DNA from: Colwellia psychrerythraea
GTDB lineage: Bacteria; Pseudomonadota; Gammaproteobacteria; Enterobacterales; Alteromonadaceae
Direction: 5' to 3'
Assembly (NCBI RefSeq): GCF_000764185.1
Contig: NZ_JQEC01000021.1
Location: 240,585-304,584 of the forward strand
DNA length: 64,000 bases
The notes below the pieces were generated by a model that had not been told where the DNA came from, did no database searches, and worked only from the letters and a program-made list of their open reading frames with translations. Positions 63,362 through 64,000 of this stretch are shown piece after piece. Numbering within the stretch: position 1 is the stretch's first letter; each line of letters opens with the position of its first letter. Both the position numbers and the translations under genes were made by a program.

Positions 63362-64000
63362 GATGTATCCTTAAAGCATAATCGAACATTATGTAGATAA
63401 TACGTCTTATTTTTGTTACTTGTTGATTTTACCTATAAATTTAACCAACTTTCACTTCAATAAGGCATAATTTAGTGGTCAAATTATGCCAATTACGGGG
63501 CTAAAAAATAACACCTAAATATAAAATATTAATCAATTCATATTGTTAGTATAGGATATTGGATCGTTCTTTCCCTGTAATCCCGATTTTGTTAGTCACT
63601 AGGCATTATTTAACAAAGAATTAACGAGGGCATTCATCGTTAAAATATCAGAAGTAAAGACAATGCAACTCATAGGAATACGTTATATCAGATAAACTGA
63701 TTATTTATGATTGTCATACGATATTATCGTATTTAAGTTATAAATTAATTTAAATACATAGGCTGTTATTACTCAGATAAAATATAAATCCTAGTTATTT
63801 TATACATACTAATCAGAGTCATATTTCACTATGGTTGAGTAACAACTTCCACTTTTTGTACTTGTCTTTGAACGTCTAAAACTTCGATAATAATAAAAGT
63901 ATATGCAACTAATTTTTAACTTACTTCAGTCTCTACTTTAAAATATAAGTTTATTATTTATTAGCTGCAATACATTATTAGCCCCTACTTATTTTAGCTC
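63362..64000. other. Right-end gap, 639 bp, no gene seen
   Basis: AT-rich sequence from the orphan gene start to the window end. No ORF of note, tRNA, attC or strong hairpin was found. It presumably contains the leftward promoter of the orphan gene and the edge of the next transcription unit outside the window. Confidence 0.4.

Noticed and set aside
63362..64000. Possible tRNA or small RNA gene near the right edge
   Set aside because: No cloverleaf, no terminator-like stem and no conserved motif visible.

Overview
The window is AT-rich chromosomal DNA. Its gene content suggests a marine gammaproteobacterium of the Colwellia/Thalassotalea/Shewanella kind. The pointers are FadH with a TetR repressor, a glutathione-dependent formaldehyde module, PEP-CTERM and YHYH secreted proteins, and a sedentary chromosomal integron. 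The taxonomic call is inference from protein style, not from a search.

Left part (1-20.9 kb). A four-gene set comes first: an ATP-grasp ligase (cut by the window edge), a very large fold-type I PLP decarboxylase, a nitrilase-superfamily amidase, and an Ntn hydrolase of the penicillin acyltransferase/choloylglycine hydrolase type. The last two overlap by 4 nt and run divergently from the first two, which looks like an uncharacterised amine/amide pathway. Next on the minus strand are a response regulator and histidine kinase with an odd Pro/Arg-rich periplasmic segment, two small secreted proteins and a PEBP-YHYH lipoprotein. After these come a MarC membrane protein, fadH with a divergent TetR regulator and twin palindromic operators, a PEP-CTERM LamG protein, and a thermostable-hemolysin-family gene followed by a TPR gene.

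Centre (21.3-44.5 kb) is a chromosomal integron. Its integrase gene (minus strand) is dead: it has an in-frame stop, a frameshift and an Asn in place of the box II His. A perfect LexA box is still present in front of its real start. An attI-like junction follows, then about 20 plus-strand cassettes separated by attC sites. Most cassette products are membrane, lipoprotein or secreted proteins. They include a pesticin-type lysozyme with a lipoprotein partner, a CPBP protease, MAPEG, DUF1761 and hydroxylaminobenzene-mutase-like membrane proteins, a GFA enzyme, Crp-like and XRE regulators, and a two-gene SDR/XRE-cupin cassette with its own palindrome. Several attC sites are halved, internally deleted, expanded or mutated at the crossover triplet, so attC decay accompanies loss of the integrase. 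Between about 35.8 and 41.7 kb the array is interrupted by a lipoprotein-like alpha/beta hydrolase gene and a large fibronectin-III metzincin protease gene with no recognisable attC.

Right part (44.6-64 kb). A SAM methyltransferase precedes a minus-strand cluster: acyl-CoA-synthetase-like AMP ligase, Fe/2OG oxygenase, SDR, then response regulator/kinase. This may belong with the thermostable-hemolysin gene on the other side of the integron. A formaldehyde module (fghA, frmA, an SMR transporter and a divergent LysR gene) is followed by a two-barrel HtrA-like lipoprotein protease, a DJ-1/PfpI protein and an orphan nuclease-like protein. A repeat of about 125 bp occurs in two direct copies (41.5 and 54.3 kb), and there is an (AACT)8 microsatellite at 61.3 kb. 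No rRNA, tRNA or CRISPR array was seen.
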